DNA from: Thysanoteuthis rhombus
Taxonomy: Eukaryota; Mollusca; Cephalopoda; Oegopsida; Thysanoteuthidae
Length of the DNA: 64,000 nt
Direction of reading: 5' to 3'
NCBI GenBank assembly: GCA_963457665.1
Contig: OY735224.1
Location: 40,865,114 to 40,929,113 of the forward strand
Below, in pieces: positions 12,690 to 23,889 of this stretch. The notes under the pieces were generated by a model. That model saw only the letters and a program-made list of their open reading frames with translations, did not search any database and was not told where the DNA came from. Within the stretch, counting starts at the first letter, position 1. Every line of letters begins with the position of its first letter. The translations under genes and the position numbers were made by a program.

Positions 12690-13004
12690 GAAAAGACTGG
12701 GAACTAGTTCAATGCATCTCAAAATTTTATTTAACAAATCCTATGCTTTTCATCTATCGATGTAGACTTCATCAGGGAAGAAGCCGTTAGTTTTTCAGCT
12801 TTAGAACCAGGAAAAGGTTTATCACCTTAGAAAAAAACGTTTCGGATTTAAAGATATTGATAGCAAGTTATGAAGCTTATCTATTGTTCTATCAGACTTT
12901 CTAAATACCCTCAAACTTGATGAAGTCTACATTGATAGACAAAATGCGTAGAATTCATTTAATCAAATTTTAAGATGCATCTAACTAATTCTCAATCTTT
13001 TTAC
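12690..13004. mobile_element. Foldback element, ~85-nt inverted arms
   Basis: Left arm 12690-12774 and right arm 12918-13004 are reverse complements over their whole length at roughly three quarters identity by eye, sharing GATGTAGACTTCATCA/TGATGAAGTCTACATT at the inner ends and GCATCT...AAAATTT further out. The 143-nt interior contains AAACGTTTCGGAT. The CTTCATCA/TGATGAAG inner ends resemble the CTGATGAAG motif in the other foldbacks here. Confidence 0.75.
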
Positions 13005-13009
13005 TTCCA

Positions 13010-15000
13010 TCTGAACAGTGGGCCTATTCAGTATCGTTGAATATGTTTAAGAACAAATTTGACCTATTTTCAAATAGCTGAAATAGCCACTAGAAAATTA
13101 AAAATTATTCTATTTGCAAAATCGATTTTAGATAATCTTTATATCTTGCAATCAATTTCTTAAAATCTGAAACTGGTTTATCTGACCTGATAAACCTCTT
13201 CGTTGTCCTGAAGCCCAACAGTAGAGGCTTTATTGAAACACTGAGTAAATACTTTTTCCAGATAGAATTTCAGTGGAAGTGCTCATCTGTACAGATTATG
13301 ATATGAGACTTTACAACTTATTATTTGATACCTCTGATTAATACGACTGTTATTTTGTATTGTAGACAGATGTCTTAATCTAGAGAAATGACAGACTATT
13401 GAAATAAAATAGAGGTGGCTCAAAGTGCCCAGTTAAATGCCGTGAAATTAATGCTCCATTAAATGATGTGAAATGAATGTTTACAGTGTTCAGGGGATAA
13501 TACACACCATGACCACCACTTCCAACACCCCTAACATTCAAGTACTTCTTTTTCCTCCTCTTCTTCTTCAGGCTGACTATAGAAAATAACCCTCTTCCCA
13601 TCTCTCACTCTTCCATGGGTGGAGAATGTATTAATTTTGTACTCCCCATCACAGAATGCTTGTCAAAGTATTAACCCCTCTAAAGCCTTCCTTCTGTAGC
13701 CTATTTCTGGATTGTTCACTTCACTGAGTTGAGGCAGGATGAATGTAGAGGGTTACAACATTCATCACCGAATTGAGCATTATTTCTCTACTCCAACATC
13801 TGGAACAGTTGCCTAAATATTTCTTCACGTTTACATCTAAAATTGAGTCTAAACATCTAGAAACCTCCAGGTATATCTAATACCTAGGAGATATATTACA
13901 TATTATTAATTTGAATGTGACTTTGTCAACATTTACTTTATTAATATGTTATTTTATTAAAAAATCTTACTTATTCTATTACTATGATAGATTGAATAAA
14001 AATGTTTTTATTGAAAATCATTTAAATAGCAATTTTTGGCTTCTAGATGCAACCAGATTTATCATCTAGATTAAAACATCTTTAAACATCTAAATTTGCA
14101 ACACTGATCTGTAATTGTTTTCTATTAGATCTCAGATCCTTGCACCTCTGCCTTTCTGTATCTTGATGGACAAAAGAACTTTTTGAAGAAGGAAACATAA
14201 ATAAAAGAAAGCAGAAACAAAGGATCAATCTCTCTCTGACTTATTTCCTTATAACTTGTTAGAAAATGACTCAGCTATTCATTCTAATCCATTTAGTTAT
14301 ATGCCGAGGACAAATTTTTATGAAGATATAATTTAGTCACACTATCCATATCATAGCAGTCCATATACTGTAATGTATTTGCTTGTGTGATTGTGTGTTT
14401 GGAAATGTCTCTATGTTAATTACTGATGCAGTGGTATTATTCTGAGATATTCATTTTGACATCGTCATAACTTATTGATGCTTCTCAATTTAGCCTCCTT
14501 CCTTTCCTTTCTGTTAGCAAACAGCAAATAGTAGCATCTTGACATGTATTCAAGAGATGATTGTTGAATAAAAGAAACAATTACATTTTAGGGGTTAGCC
14601 ATGGGGGTAGATGGTTGAAGTGAGTATTTCTGATTTGTAAATGGTGCATTCTCACTTACACCCCACCTCTCTCTCCGCTGTCAGTAAAATCTACATATAT
14701 GATATACCATGTATATTTCTATGTTTTCTGTCTCTGTAAATGGAAAAAAAATTCTCGGGGCATTCTTGTTGAACCATTAGCAAGGAAATGCAGGGCAATA
14801 TAGTGCTATCATTTCATAAGTACTATGCAATAGCAAAATTATTCAGATATTGCCGTTTTTTTTTTTTAATAGCCGGGGTAAACTAGTAATTCAATAATTT
14901 ACATTGGTTCTTAATCATATTGAAGTACAACCTCTTATTTTGAATAAATTATACATTTTTGTTATCTTATCATATGAGGAAGTAAATTATATCAGTTATA
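13010..15000. other. No gene recognised
   Basis: AT-rich with no repeat I can pair inside the window. A 73-codon minus-strand frame at 13380-13601 has no support. Confidence 0.45.
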
Positions 15001-15007
15001 AGCCAGT

Positions 15008-15461
15008 CTGGAGCACTTTAACGTCCTTCCTCCTGGTCTGGTTTAGGGGGGGGGTGTTAAAGTGATCCCTTTGAACATTATGGAAGGAAAAACAGCTTTT
15101 TAAAGTACGATTGTAACCCCGTTTTTTAAGGAATCCCTACAAGAATATCTGTGGCATAGCGGATTTGATGACAATGCATGCAGAATTTCATGTATTCCTA
15201 TGAGTGAACGATATCTTTAGTCAACAAAATGAAGCATTTAAAAATTATTACATTCATATCAGTGAACAATATCATTAACTTTATTCATAAAATACAATTA
15301 TTCCTATGTCTTCCCAGTTTCCTTAATTTTCCAGAAATTACGATACTTTAAACTTGAAGATTCTCTCTCTTAGATTGCTAGGGGAAGGGTCTATTGATAA
15401 AACTTTGGAGGAGGATGTTCAAATTGCTTGTTTAGGAGGGGGTTGTTAAAGTGATCCACCA
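15008..15461 (+). mobile_element. MITE family 1, copy in plus orientation
   Basis: Terminal inverted repeats: left CTGGAGCACTTTAAC (15008-15022), right GTTAAAGTGATCCACCAG (to 15461), with G-runs just inside the ends. Internal sequence (GAACAATATCATTAACTTTA, ATTCCTATGTCTTCCCAG) is the reverse complement of internal sequence at 18620-18690, so a second copy lies inverted at 18485-18857. No coding capacity; a non-autonomous DNA transposon. Confidence 0.75.
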
Positions 15462-15469
15462 GTCTAATC

Positions 15470-16340
15470 CAGTTCATTTATAACATGGTTCATTTTATTC
15501 TCCATCATCTTGATTATACCCTTTAAACCTTCAACATTTTTAACATTGTTAAGATTTTTGTTCAAGTCCTGGGGAATTTTTATCTTATTTTATTTATTTT
15601 ATTTTTTTTGTGTCGATCTGATTGTGTAAGTCGCATACTCCTCTCTGTCTTTATCGACCTTTGTAGACCTGAAGGAGGCTGTAGAATAGATTGGCCAAAA
15701 CCTCATTCTAACAACTGCAGCAATATAAAAATGAGTTCTATAGTTTGTACAATTCTTGAAACCAGAATAGATATACAGATACAGTAAATTCACATTGTGC
15801 TGGCACTATTTAATGACAAATGTTCTTACTGCATGTTTGTTTTTATATCCTCACCAGACTATTGTGGGTTATTGTACCTTCCCCAAAGCAAATTGAAAAG
15901 AAAATAATTTGCTTACCATATTTTTTAATTTGCATGCTGTAATTTCTAATCCACCTGTTATCACTGCAAACTCATTAGAATAGCACTCTCCAAGGGTGCT
16001 CCAATAAATGAAGTCTACTGTATTTTCAGTGATTATTTATTACTAATATTTAATGTTAATATTACAGCAGATTTGCTTTCCGGCTGCCTCGGCATTGGAC
16101 CATTTTACAGCATTTCTTCTTTACTTTCCAAGTCATACTACATTTCTCTATGTTAATGGCTACTTCTATTCCCTTAAGTCACTCCTAAATTAAAAGCTGC
16201 TTTTTGTGTTAGGTTTTGCTCTGAGTGCATTCTTCTTTTTTCTAGGGAAGATTGCATATAATGTTTGTAATTTTTCACGTAAAAGAAATATGTAAATTTT
16301 TATCTCTTTTTAGAACACATATTCAAAGGGATTATTTTGC
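15470..16340. other. No gene recognised
   Basis: Unique AT-rich DNA between MITE 1 and repeat R2. A 64-codon minus-strand frame at 15599-15793 has no support. Confidence 0.4.
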
Positions 16341-16342
16341 TG

Positions 16343-16518
16343 AGGCGTAGCTCAAAGTTTTTTTTAGGGCGGGGTATATAGTTTTTCGGGGACTTGCAAT
16401 GGAGGGAGGGACCAAAAAAGCTTTGATTAGTAGTTCATTTACTGCATTTCTTCCAACAAATCTCACTAAATGTCGGAGGGTTCCCTACAAGAACCCCCCC
16501 CCATCCCCGAATCTCTCA
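16343..16518 (+). repeat. Dispersed repeat R2
   Basis: Begins AGGCGTAGCTCAAAG and shares GGGGTATAT, TTTACTGCATTTCT, ACAAATCTCA and TAAATG(T)YGGAGGG blocks, in order, with 35870-36062. Both copies are in plus orientation. Confidence 0.65.
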
Positions 16519-16673
16519 TTTAGTTTTTTAAAAGTTAAATTTGAAGTGTCAATTTCAAGCACTAGTTTCAAACTCTAAAATTTCCCAATAAAGAGAACCA
16601 TAAGGTACATATCTTTTGATAAACACAAGATGGAGGTAGCTCTCAAAGAAAAAAGGAAAAAAATATGCTTCTA

Positions 16674-16949
16674 GGTCAATCCATGTCAAGTGGACCAATT
16701 TTGGTAAAGTGCCCCACTCAGCTATCTTCGATTTTGCTCTATTTTTGGTTTTGAGTTCTTTTGGGTCTGAAATTAAGTCTAGTAAAATTTTAGTTCAATA
16801 TCTTTACTAATTTAGTCACTATGGATCTAAGAACAATGACTTCTTTATTTGGTACAACAGTGACCAAATTATTCTTTTCATTTTAGAGGGTAAAAAAAAA
16901 ATCTGCGATGATTGAGTGGAGACTTGGTCCACTTGATATGGAATGATCC
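16674..16949. mobile_element. MITE family 2, TIR element of 276 bp
   Basis: Left end GGTCAATCCATGTCAAGTGG plus ACCAA; right end on the opposite strand reads GGATCATTCCATATCAAGTG plus GACCAA, so the ends form about 25-bp imperfect terminal inverted repeats. The interior is AT-rich and non-coding. Confidence 0.75.
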
Positions 16950-17581
16950 TTGTATATAATCTTAATCAGTATTTGTTTAGCAAACATGGGTTCTTTTGTT
17001 AGCATTTTTATATTTGCAATGATGCAAATTTTAAAAGATAACAAATCAGTTTTTAATACAATAACATCCAATTCTCTGTGGTTTTTCCTGCCATTGCCGG
17101 CTTCTCAATAGTGTATTTGAATTTCAAAGTCCTGTTGTCTTGTCAGTTTCAGTCATGCATGAACAGAGACTCAAGTTACAGGCTTTCAAAGTTACAAAGT
17201 GCACAAAATCTTGGTGCCCTTGATAAAAGTTATCAGACTGCTAAAGGTTGAAAATCATTCTAACAGGAGGTTAAGTGTTTTTATTTTTGTTTTTCAGTTC
17301 TTCTGTCCATACCTATTACGTAGTTCATGCCGGACAATAAACATCTTTCAAGTCAACATGCTTAACAGAGCATAGAAAATATTTTCAGCTCAGAAATTAA
17401 CATGAGTATTCATTACCAGTTTAGCTTGTGAGAAATTAGAACTAAAAAAATTTAACAGAAAGCCAGCTGTCTTTATACTGTTAAATTTTTGTCAACATTC
17501 TAAAATGATGTTTAACTGAATGTACATATTTTTAAACATTTATTCATAAAAAAATGTTTGGTATTCATTTCCATATAGCTA

Positions 17582-17812
17582 ACCATGAGTGCAAAATGTT
17601 TCCAATACATTTCCAAAAAGTTTATTTCAACTTGCATATATACCTTCAAAATGTGCATTTTTCGGAAGATTTCTGATTTTTGTATGTAACTTCAATGTTC
17701 AATTTTGTTTCTTGTGTTTTTCTAATCTTTGGCCCAATTTTTGTCAATTTTGAAGCTGTGAGGATATTAAATTTTTTTAAAATGTATTGTATACTTTTTG
17801 CACTCACTGTAT
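17582..17812. mobile_element. MITE family 3, copy 1
   Basis: Left end ACCATGAGTGCAAAATG...CCAATACATTT is mirrored at the right end by AAATGTATTGTATACTTTTT followed by GCACTCACTGT. Internal AAAGTTTATTTCAAC and the right terminus recur in copy 2 at 19503-19842. Confidence 0.65.
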
Positions 17813-17819
17813 TCCTCAT

Positions 17820-18480
17820 CATTGATAGATATTATATTTTTTTTATTTGATGCTTTCCTATATTTCGAATAATGTGATGTGTTTATCTTCACCCTCCAAG
17901 TAAATAATGGGTAATCAAGAAGCTAGATACATCAGTCACCTATGAAATTTATCAGTAGTTACTTATATTACTGTAATGGATACATGTTTCATTTATCCTT
18001 AAGCATAATTCTACGAAAAATTAATAGTAAATATTAAATTTAATGTCAATGATCAAATACATATATTTCATAGGTTTTGCTTTTTTAAAAATCAAATCCT
18101 AATATTTACCTTTTTTTCCTCACTCTCTCTATTTGATGTTTTATGGAGGCTTATAAATTCTATCATTTCTTTTTTTAAAAGCCTTATGATATCTCTTGGT
18201 AATTTTGCTGAGTATTCTCCAAGGTCAAATGATGAAGTGCTAGATCTTTTGACATTTTTTCTACTATTCTTTCCCAGCAGTATAGTATATGCTCTGTTGG
18301 CATACATATTCAATCCAGTACCCTCTGAAGGAAACATGGTTTTGATAGTAGTTTTTCAGTAAATTTTTTTCTCTTGAAATTAATCCATATATACATGCAA
18401 GCATATGTATTTATATGATACTTTGTGAACGGTTATCAGTTTTCTTTATATTGTGTTGATCTTCAAAGGTGATTGTTAAA
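17820..18480. other. No gene recognised
   Basis: AT-rich. An 81-codon minus-strand frame at 18092-18337 has a less random look (FDLGEYSAKLPRDIIRLLKK) but no recognised family, splice support or start context. Confidence 0.35.
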
Positions 18481-18484
18481 ATAT

Positions 18485-18857
18485 CTGGATCACTCCAACA
18501 TCATCTCCCATAAAGTGGCCATTCAAACATACCCTCCTCCCCAAATTTTTGTCAACTGAACATCCTACTTGCTAAATCAAAGGGGTAAAATGTCTAATTG
18601 TTAACCATCTTAATATAGAAAACTAGGATAGACATAGGAATTGATCAATATTATCAATAAAGTTAAAGATATTGTTCACTCGCATGAGCTTTTAAATGCA
18701 TTGTCGCCAAATCTGTCTCTCCTTATAAATTTTTATAGGTTTTCTTTTGAAAAGTTTTCATATGAAAGGGGTCATGTGAAGATCATCCCCTTGAAATGGA
18801 TCACATAAAGATCATCACCCCCTTAATCACTCGGGGAGGGGGGGTTCAATTGATCCA
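18485..18857 (-). mobile_element. MITE family 1, inverted copy
   Basis: Ends CTGGATCACTCCAAC (18485) and TTCAATTGATCCA (to 18857) form the same TIR as at 15008-15461. Internal AGACATAGGAATT and AATAAAGTTAAAGATATTGT are reverse complements of that copy. Confidence 0.7.
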
Positions 18858-19502
18858 AATAAACATTTGATTTTATCTAATGTTGATCAAACATGGAACA
18901 GAAAATGATCTACAAGTAAAAAGAAAGAAAAATATTGAAGGGAAACTTATTTGATTTTTTTCTTTTGTTTTCTGAAAATCAATAAAAAAATCCATTTTCT
19001 TGAAGTGATATGAAAAATTTTTAGAAATATGGCGTAAATTCTTTTTTTTCCTTTCTTTTCTTGAATTTGAAATGTTCATTTGAATCGCTCTACCCATATT
19101 TGGTTCAGTTGTGTGTTACTTTCATTCACTGATTTCAAGATTTTTAAAAAAAAATGTTCAAGTATTTCAGTTATACTAAAGTACTTTGGAAGGTTATGTA
19201 TAGAATTTAATGAAATTAATCAGTGTTCATTGTGTATATGTACACAGTGGTACACCTGAAGAAACGGTGATTTATAGAATAGACTAGGTAATCACCAGGT
19301 AAAAAATTCATGGATAAATTTTGTTTTCTAAGAGATGATTTTTATTGAGAAAAGAAACAAAATTCTTTCAGTTGAAGCTTCCATTGTTTCAAATGGTGCA
19401 TAGGAAATATTCTATCAGCAAAATTGTTGATTTCAAGTAGAAGAATTCATTGTTATAGAGAGAGGAACAGGGAAAAAAATCATATTAAACTGTACCTGGT
19501 AT

Positions 19503-19842
19503 ATTTCGAAAAGTTTATTTCAACATCTTCATACAACTCCAAATTTGACATAATTTGGATTTAAGATTGAAAAATATAAGAAAATAAAAAATATGATGTA
19601 TCAAAAAGCTATTATTATTCAAACTATCCTCATCTTGGTTGTTTTTCATGAGGATAGTCCGAATAATAATAGAAATAATAAAAATAATAATACCTCATCT
19701 CAAAAATTCAGAGAAACACTATCGAAAGGCTATATACAGAAATCAGAAAACTTTGGTTCCAATTCTCTCAAATTTGAAGTTGCATGAGAATGTTGAAGTG
19801 AAATTTTAAAAATGTATTGCATATTTTTTGCACTCACTGTAA
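19503..19842. mobile_element. MITE family 3, copy 2, with nested foldback
   Basis: Shares CGAAAAGTTTATTTCAAC on the left and AATGTATTGCATATTTTTTG plus CACTCACTGT on the right with 17582-17812. The foldback at 19611-19670 lies between those blocks and is absent from copy 1, so it inserted later. Confidence 0.6.
19611..19670. mobile_element. Minimal foldback (23-nt arms, 14-nt loop)
   Basis: Arms 19611-19633 and 19648-19670 are inverted with 21 of 23 matches. The loop keeps CTTGGTTGTTTTTC from the arm of the large foldback at 4864-5176. It looks like an internally deleted derivative of that element. Confidence 0.75.
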
Positions 19843-20239
19843 GTAAATATAACCAGTTAGTCTTGTTTTGGAGATATTTGTTTGCATATGGAGCCATATT
19901 GATGAAAATCAGAATATACTCATGAAAACGATGGGGCTGTCCGTTGAGGTATTAAAGGATCCGTGAGCTTGTTGAGTTGGCAAACTTTTCAAAAGCCTGG
20001 TTCCTTGTGAAAAATCATTTGAACAAAAGGGCTCTTCAGTAATGGAAAGGTTAAGAACCACTCATCTAGACTGACCATAGTTTAGAAAAAGAAAAAAAAA
20101 TTATTTTGAACAAAATCTTTGAAAAAAAAAAATAATAATAATGACTTCTAATACTACTACTGTAAATAAAAAAGATGATGACTCATCAGTCAGTGATGGG
20201 TGTTATGAGGAATAGATGTGGTTAGGGTTTGAATGACTA

Positions 20240-20420
20240 GCTGTCAGGTCTCCATGACCTAAATGGTAAGGCAACTGTCCAGTTGAGATAAGCTTCCAAA
20301 GGAGAAGGGATGTGAGTTCAAGTCTTGTTGGGGGCTTATTCTTTTTTTCCCAATCTGGGTTGCTTATTAATGACTGAAGAATGATGGTCTGAGTGTTGCA
20401 ACAGAGCAACTGAAATTAGG
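20240..20420 (+). repeat. tRNA-derived SINE family B
   Basis: A-box-like AATGGTAAGGCAACTG (20263-20278) and B-box GAGTTCAAGTC (20312-20322) are spaced as in a tRNA. The following GGGGGCTTATTC... sequence would be the SINE body. Confidence 0.55.
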
Positions 20421-20579
20421 ATGAAAGAAATATTACTTGAAAAAATGAATAATAAATCTACATGTGTTTAACACCACAATATTCCAATGTGTTAATCTCT
20501 TGTCTTTGGTTAAATTCATTGTTTTACAAAAAGATGAACATGAACTTTATGTCACAGTTTTTTAACTACTTTTATTGCA

Positions 20580-20652
20580 TGATAGTTGTTTTACCTGGTG
20601 TATGAAATTAAAAGCAAATGTAACCACTATTATGGGACAGAGGTAGTACTTC
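20580..20652. mobile_element. Palindromic mini-MITE family P, copy 1
   Basis: GATAGTTGTTTTAC at the left and GTAACCACTATTATGGGACA followed by GAGGTAGTAC at the right form an imperfect inverted repeat. The right terminus recurs at 37470, 41534 and 48285. Confidence 0.6.
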
Positions 20653-20659
20653 AGATAAC

Positions 20660-22230
20660 TTTAAACTGTAAATATCAGCCAGAATAAAGTGATAGGTAGT
20701 TGTTGAACAGTATATTAATGTATCAGTGACTCAAAACTATTTCAAATTCTTCTTTGGTTATTGCATTAAATAACTGATAATGGAAACTTTACTATAGATT
20801 TTGACTAGGACTGCAATTTGGAAACCTGGTTTAGTAGAACTCCTCTTTTCCTCATCACCCTAATCCAGTACTAAGTAAACTGGTGAATGATTCACCCCAG
20901 GATGAATGAAATTTATTTTAGAAGTGAATGAAACATGAACGGTGAATGACTTAATTTACTCAGATATTTATATTTTTTTATACTTACAAAAGTCATTTTT
21001 GTGGTAAACATAAACAATAAAGAAAAATATTTCAAAGAATCTTATTCTACGTTTTATGATATGTTATTTGCCAACTTTATATAAACTAAAAAAAATTCTA
21101 ATGCTATTTCTGTGATAAGTTTTTAGGTACTCTTAGCTTCTTTATATATTTTTAGGATATTCCAAAAACACAAATAAAATGAACACTCAAGAAATGGGTT
21201 AATTTATGCTGCACAAGGGAGAATAAACTGAAAACGATCAAAAATACAAGGAAATTTAGTCACGGGTGAATAAAATTTTGTAATAAGGACTTATGGATGG
21301 ATGACAATGAAACTATTCAAGAAGCACTGCCCTAATCCACAAGGTTGTGTCTACCTCTTTGGATTTCAATCTATGTGATATTTCACACAGCAGCTGTGGC
21401 TTGCAGTTGATTCCATTTTTAAGCCAGCCAGTTTTGAATATTATTTGGAAATCTTCCATGATAATTATTGGACATGCATCAGGGGAAAAATCAATAATAG
21501 TCTCTGAAAGATACCTTCTATCCAATTCTGCCTTGTGATGACTACCTTGTTCATAACTTGTTGAATTTGCTGTCAATACACAAAATGCCAAGGTACACAG
21601 ATCTTTGTATTTGTTTTAATGCTCGCTTCTTACATGCACATTAAAAGAACATTGTTTTTTCCCTGTATGTTTTTTCAATGTTCCCTCTATTTACTAGTAG
21701 TCAGTATGTGCAAAAGTTATGTTGTGCATAATTTTTACTGTGATAAAAGTATATGCGCACTGATTAATAGTGCAAATGTAAACTTGAAATTGTTTCAAGA
21801 TAATTAACTCACAATATTTCTCCCATGGCTAATGATGCAGTATTGGTATGTTCTTATATAATACTAGTATGATTGTATTCTATGAAGTAACATATTTAGT
21901 TGAGATTTTATCCTATAATTTGAACCACTTCGTTCAATTTGTTGTTACATTAAATAAAACATTTCTTATTTTTATGTGATGCAATGCTGAAATGATTGAA
22001 TGAATAGCAATAACACCCATCAATTCACAATTTTTGTTATTATCAATAAATCTAATTATAATGTATCATACTTATATTCATTAATTACTACAGAGTGTAC
22101 CATAAAGATTTACCCGTCATTTAATTATATTTTATTAACCTGGATTTTGATCTTGGAGTTTGAAATTTTTCAAAGAGCGTCTGAAACGTCTATTCTGTCT
22201 CTGTTTACTGTTTCATAAGTCTAAACAGAT
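20660..22230. other. No gene recognised
   Basis: AT-rich. The minus-strand frame 21313-21591 (92 codons) has a protein-like composition (DFSPDACPIIIMEDFQ) and a local rise in GC, but I cannot assign it. It could be a transposon ORF fragment. Confidence 0.35.
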
Positions 22231-22237
22231 ATCAAGC

Positions 22238-23160
22238 ATGGCTTCCTAGTGTGTCTGCAACCAAACAGTCATTTAAAAGAGACTGGACTGGACAATAATC
22301 AAGTGATGAAAGAGATGAACTTTTACGAAAAACAATGTCAGGAAATGTTTCAATGAGACTGGTACAACCTTAAGTAAGCTGGCAGAAATTGCTTGGTCCG
22401 CACCAGAAAAAATCCTCAAAGGAGGAAAACTATGAAAGAGCTGAGATGGTCAGAAGAAGTTAGAGCTGAAGGCTTGTATTTTCAATGTTGATAGATGATT
22501 CCAGCAGCCATATAGCAGAAATGACTCCACAGAAGGAAGCAAATGTTGGAGGAAATTCAGAGGGTTCCAGACTAAATCTTCATCTGGTCTGATGAGAACA
22601 TTTTTCATTGTGCAGACTGATGAATTCCCCAAATGGTAGGGTTCATGCAGACGATGTTGGAAACCTTTTTCATTGAGAGAAGCTTGCTGGGGTGATGGTG
22701 TAGGCTGCAGTTTCATCGGATCGGACTAAGACTCTTGTATTGTCCATCAAAGAGGGTTTGAAGGTGAATAGGCAAGCTTCAAATGCTTGAAGAAGAGGTG
22801 TTTGTTACCTTGGGTTACTGAAGCCTTCGATAGTGTTATGTCTTCGATCAAGATGATTCTCCTGCTCACACATCAAATATCACTATGGCATGGTGTAAAG
22901 AGCATTTCAGTGAATTTAGGGGCAAGAACACCTAGCCTCTTTCATGTTCAGACATCAGTTTCATTCGGTCCATTATGGAGAGTAATGTTCCGAAGATCTC
23001 TCACAGCAGTGCTGCCATTCTGAATTGAACGCTCTTAACATTTGGTCCAATTTAGATGGAAGGAATGGTGTGACCTTCATGCAAGTCAGTTAATTTCCAA
23101 CTAAAGGCCAAGATCAAGGCAAAAGGTTGTCATATCGCAAAATAACTCTATGAAATCTGT
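22238..23160 (+). pseudogene. Tc1/mariner-superfamily transposase, decayed
   Basis: Starts MAS at 22238 and is broken by many stops and frameshifts. Recognisable blocks in order: RKNPQRRKTMKEL (helix-turn-helix region), IFIWSDENIF with the first catalytic Asp at 22591, QMLEEEVF, FDQDDSPAHTSNIT with the second Asp at 22852, AWCKEHFSEF, then SCSDISFIRSIMES with the third Asp at 22951, and KAKIKAKGCHI near the end. These match the SDE, QQDGAPAHTS and SPDLNPxD blocks of Tc1/mariner transposases. The first two Asp codons are still 87 codons apart in one frame. A possible 5' end lies near GTGTACCATAAAGATT (22095). Confidence 0.85.
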
Positions 23161-23404
23161 ATAGACAGTGGAATATATGTGCATTTTACTATGTGTGTGT
23201 ATCTATAATTTTTTGAATAAATTGGAAAAAAACCCTTGTATAACTGATTGACTGAAACTATCTGAGGAAACAAACAGCATTAAGTCATACTCTCCTTAGT
23301 GGTTTCTCATTTAAGAACCAAAGTTTCTTTCTTGAATTCTAATTATGTATTTGACCAAATTCATTTACCTCTATCAATGAAGGGGAAAAGCTGTACATGT
23401 ATTT

Positions 23405-23885
23405 GGTTGGGTTTGCTCGTTCATCTATCTACACAATATCTCTGAAAGTATAGAATGAGTTTCAATGAAATTTTCTTTCAAAAGGAAAGAAAAAAGCGGT
23501 AAAATTTTGGAGTGGATCCAGGTATTTTTCTCATTGAGAGATATTTTTCCATTTTATTTTTCCCAATTACATTTATATATGTGTTTATCAGTGTCCATAA
23601 GATATCTCCAAAAGTTCTCAATGAATTTCAATGACATTTCATGAAAGAATAGACAATACGCTACAGAAGAACCGATCAAATTTTTGTGTGGCTCCATGCA
23701 CAATTATTTCCCCTACGTCGTAATGATATGTTCAAATCACATAATATTTCGAAAATGTCATGTCTGTCCCTAGAACATCTCAAGAAATTCTCAATGAATT
23801 TCAATAATATTTTGTAGAAGGGTGAACGATAGACTATAGAGTAACCAATTGAATTTTGAGGTGGAGTCATGCAAAATTACTCCCC
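23405..23885 (+). repeat. Degenerate tandem repeat of the 6333 family
   Basis: About three diverged units with AAAAGTTCTCAATGAATTTC or similar, AATGA(A/C)ATTT, a purine-rich GATAGACTATAGA-like block, CAATTGAATTTT, GGAGTCATGCA and ATTACTCCCC. Units are roughly 170-190 nt. Confidence 0.7.
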
Positions 23886-23889
23886 CTGA

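Noticed and set aside
19925..20065. GGTTAAGAACCACTC as a hAT right terminus
   Set aside because: The sequence looks like a hAT end, but no partner terminus or target duplication could be found.
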